Source: Lachnospiraceae bacterium (GTDB taxonomy: Bacteria; Bacillota; Clostridia; Lachnospirales; Lachnospiraceae). Taken from it: a stretch of DNA of 33,837 nucleotides. Location of the stretch: assembly GCA_014804655.1 (NCBI GenBank), contig JAAUZK010000029.1, forward strand, positions 12,480 to 46,316, in the 5' to 3' direction. This document shows positions 32,804 through 33,837 of this stretch, one piece after another. Every line of letters starts with the position of its first letter. Position 1 is the stretch's first letter. A program made the position numbers and the translations under genes. Below the pieces are notes generated by a model. The model saw only the letters and a program-made list of their open reading frames with translations. It had not been told where the DNA came from and did not search any database.

Positions 32804-32890
32804 ATGGGAACAACATTCGGTATTATAGCAATTTGGTTTATTTTAGTTTTAATATTAGTAGTTCTTTTTGCAATAGACCAATTTCTATAA
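32804..32890 (+). CDS. 28-residue single-helix membrane protein
   Basis: ATG at 32804 with AGGTG seven bases upstream. The sequence is almost entirely one hydrophobic helix (FGIIAIWFILVLILVVLF) with an acidic end (AIDQFL). Comparable in size to phage pVII/pIX. Confidence 0.5.
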   Translation: MGTTFGIIAIWFILVLILVVLFAIDQFL

Positions 32891-32914
32891 TCATTATACA
32901 TAAAAACTGAATAG

Positions 32915-32943
32915 TTTACACAGCCGTAGTTTAATGGTATAAT
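32915..32943 (+). promoter_or_regulatory. Near-consensus promoter
   Basis: TTTACA (32915-32920), exactly 17 nt, TATAAT (32938-32943). It is 35 nt upstream of the TTG start at 32978 and separates a new transcript from the rep operon. Confidence 0.75.
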
Positions 32944-32977
32944 TCCCTTTGTAGTTTGATAAGAGGGGGTGTTAAAT

Positions 32978-33202
32978 TTGGACAATTTTTTATTAGTGTC
33001 AGAATTTATTGTTGTTGTTATTTCTTTGTTTGTTTTTTGTATTGTGATCAGATTCATTTTATCTCTTACAAGTCTTGCTATTACTGCTAAAAAGTTCTTG
33101 AAACATAAAATGGGGTGTGATATTTGCCCATATAAACAAGATCATGATCTATCACAATCAATGCAAACTACTGTTCATGTTAGTGGCAACAATGAATATT
33201 GA
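32978..33202 (+). CDS. 74-residue membrane protein with CxxC
   Basis: I chose TTG at 32978 because AGAGGGGGTG lies six bases upstream; GTG at 32969 is within that site. The N-terminal half is a transmembrane helix (FIVVVISLFVFCIVIRFIL), followed by basic residues (AKKFLKHK) and a CDICPYK motif in a polar tail. It is the first gene after the promoter and ends at a terminator, so it may be expressed alone. No family is recognised. Confidence 0.65.
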   Translation: MDNFLLVSEFIVVVISLFVFCIVIRFILSLTSLAITAKKFLKHKMGCDICPYKQDHDLSQSMQTTVHVSGNNEY

Positions 33203-33204
33203 TT

Positions 33205-33230
33205 AAAAGACGGTTAACCCCGTCTTTTTT
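33205..33230 (+). terminator. Rho-independent terminator
   Basis: AAAAGACGG and CCGTCTTTT form a perfect 9-bp stem with a 6-nt loop, ending in six T. It lies two bases after the stop of the preceding gene. Confidence 0.88.
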
Positions 33231-33245
33231 ATTTGGGGGGTATTT

Positions 33246-33837
33246 ATGAAACAAATAAATTGTAGAATTTTATCTATTGCTTTGATTATCATCATTATTA
33301 TAGTGTCGTCTTTTTCTTATTCTGTACCTGTATATGCTTCTCACGGTGGTGGCGGTGGTATTAATCACGATCGTGAAGCATGGATTATGAAAGACACCAA
33401 CACGATTAACGTAGAAGATGATGGAAAACTTATGTATTGGATTGAATATATTATGTCTCAAATTGGTGTTATTATTTCTGATCATGATATTTCTAAAGCT
33501 ATGGCAAATGATCAAACAATGAAAAGTTATATTGCAAAAGGTTATTATGACGCAAATGAAGATACTGTTACTTTTCCTCAAGAAACCGTAACTTATGTTT
33601 ATAATTATATTCAAAACCATTATGATGAATGGTTACCATTCATTATCGAGAAAACTTATAACATGTACGAAATCCCCGCAAGTACTTTTCGTACTAAGGC
33701 AGCGTATGATGCATTTAGATCATATTGTTCATCCCATCATTTTACGGTTGCACTTCCCCAGTGTTCCGTTAATTACATGTATTTAGCTGACGCAACCCCG
33801 TATATTAAGGACGGTGGCGCTTTTGTTTCTTATGGCA
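33246..33837 (+). CDS. Secreted protein with Gly-rich N-terminus, C-terminus cut by window edge
   Basis: The frame is open to the right edge, at least 197 residues, with GGGGGG before the ATG. Residues 1-30 are a signal peptide (basic start, core ISIALIIIIIIVSSFSY-like, likely cut after VYA). A Gly-rich stretch (SHGGGGG) follows, as near the start of adhesion proteins of filamentous phages. The rest is mixed alpha/beta with many Tyr and Ile (TYVYNYIQNHYDEWLPFII). I do not recognise the family. Position after the replication genes and export signal suggest an adsorption (pIII-like) or other virion-surface protein, which is inference. The coding strand is A+T-rich compared with the coat and Zot region. 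Confidence 0.72.
   Translation, partial: MKQINCRILSIALIIIIIIVSSFSYSVPVYASHGGGGGINHDREAWIMKDTNTINVEDDGKLMYWIEYIMSQIGVIISDHDISKAMANDQTMKSYIAKGYYDANEDTVTFPQETVTYVYNYIQNHYDEWLPFIIEKTYNMYEIPASTFRTKAAYDAFRSYCSSHHFTVALPQCSVNYMYLADATPYIKDGGAFVSYG

Larger units (their letters stand above)
25697..33837 (+). mobile_element. Inovirus-like (filamentous phage) integrated element, right end outside the window
   Basis: A block of small plus-strand genes follows the minus-strand chromosomal locus. Diagnostic parts are a Zot/pI P-loop ATPase, a coat-like 54-residue protein followed by terminators, several single-helix proteins of 28-60 residues, a rolling-circle Rep with stem-loop origin and iterons, and a secreted protein at the right edge. 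Order and gene sizes fit a filamentous phage genome. No integrase, attachment site or duplicated border was found; the left border lies somewhere in 25484-25700. The stretch from about 31.3 kb on is visibly more A+T-rich than the coat/Zot part. It could also be a phage-derived plasmid. Confidence 0.8.

Noticed and set aside
32922..32960. Sequence resembling the 5' half of a tRNA (GCCGTAGTTTAATGGTATAATTC)
   Set aside because: The D-arm-like stretch is not followed by an anticodon arm, T-arm (GGTTCGA) or acceptor complement. It coincides with a 17-nt-spaced promoter, which explains it better.

Overview
The window looks like a chromosomal segment of a Gram-positive, spore-former-type Firmicute, most likely a Lachnospiraceae-like Clostridium relative. 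Supporting signs are the strong AGGAGG-type ribosome sites, an EpsG/WbaP/Wzz exopolysaccharide locus, a Spo0A effector-domain protein, an Rpn/PD-(D/E)XK nuclease-family protein, and a large secreted protein with FIVAR-like and MBG/YDG-like repeats. No rRNA, tRNA or CRISPR was seen.

Region 1 (1-5418, minus strand) is the first 1806 codons of a giant secreted multidomain surface protein that runs off the left edge. Its promoter has a run of nine G between -35 and -10, a layout that suggests phase variation. Region 2 (5807-6838) is an Rpn-family nuclease gene with its own promoter and terminator.

Region 3 (7096-25483, minus strand) is a surface polysaccharide locus. In transcription order it contains rmlD (dTDP-L-rhamnose), gmd and fcl (GDP-L-fucose), a polytopic membrane protein between gmd and fcl, a stand-alone Spo0A C-terminal-domain protein with its own promoter/operator and terminator, a GtrB/DPM1-like transferase, a GT2, a WbaP-type initiating phosphoglycosyltransferase, a Wzz-like co-polymerase carrying a degenerate kinase remnant, a GT2, an EpsG-type polymerase, a GT2, two GT4, another GT2 and a GT-C (GT39-like) transferase. 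The logic is WbaP start on undecaprenyl phosphate, GT extension, then EpsG/Wzz polymerisation. No Wzx flippase is present in the window. A 152-bp foldback element lies between the wzz-like and wbaP-like genes.

Region 4 (about 25.7 kb to the right edge, mostly plus strand) is an integrated filamentous-phage-like (inovirus-like) element. It has a cluster of tiny membrane proteins including a coat-like 54-residue protein followed by terminators, a Zot/pI ATPase, a structured intergenic region, and a replication initiator. The Rep has the architecture of eukaryotic CRESS-DNA virus Reps (HUH nuclease plus superfamily 3 helicase). Directly upstream is a stem-loop presenting the nonanucleotide TAGTATTAC in an 11-nt loop on a perfect 12-bp stem, followed by six TGTARCA iterons. 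This circovirus/geminivirus-style origin paired with a CRESS-style Rep inside a Zot-bearing element is the most striking content of the window. Downstream of rep are a DNA-binding-type protein, several tiny Cys-rich or membrane proteins, and the start of a secreted protein cut by the right edge. No integrase and no right boundary are visible, so the element is incomplete here.

Coordinates of small genes and sites were counted by hand and may be off by a base.
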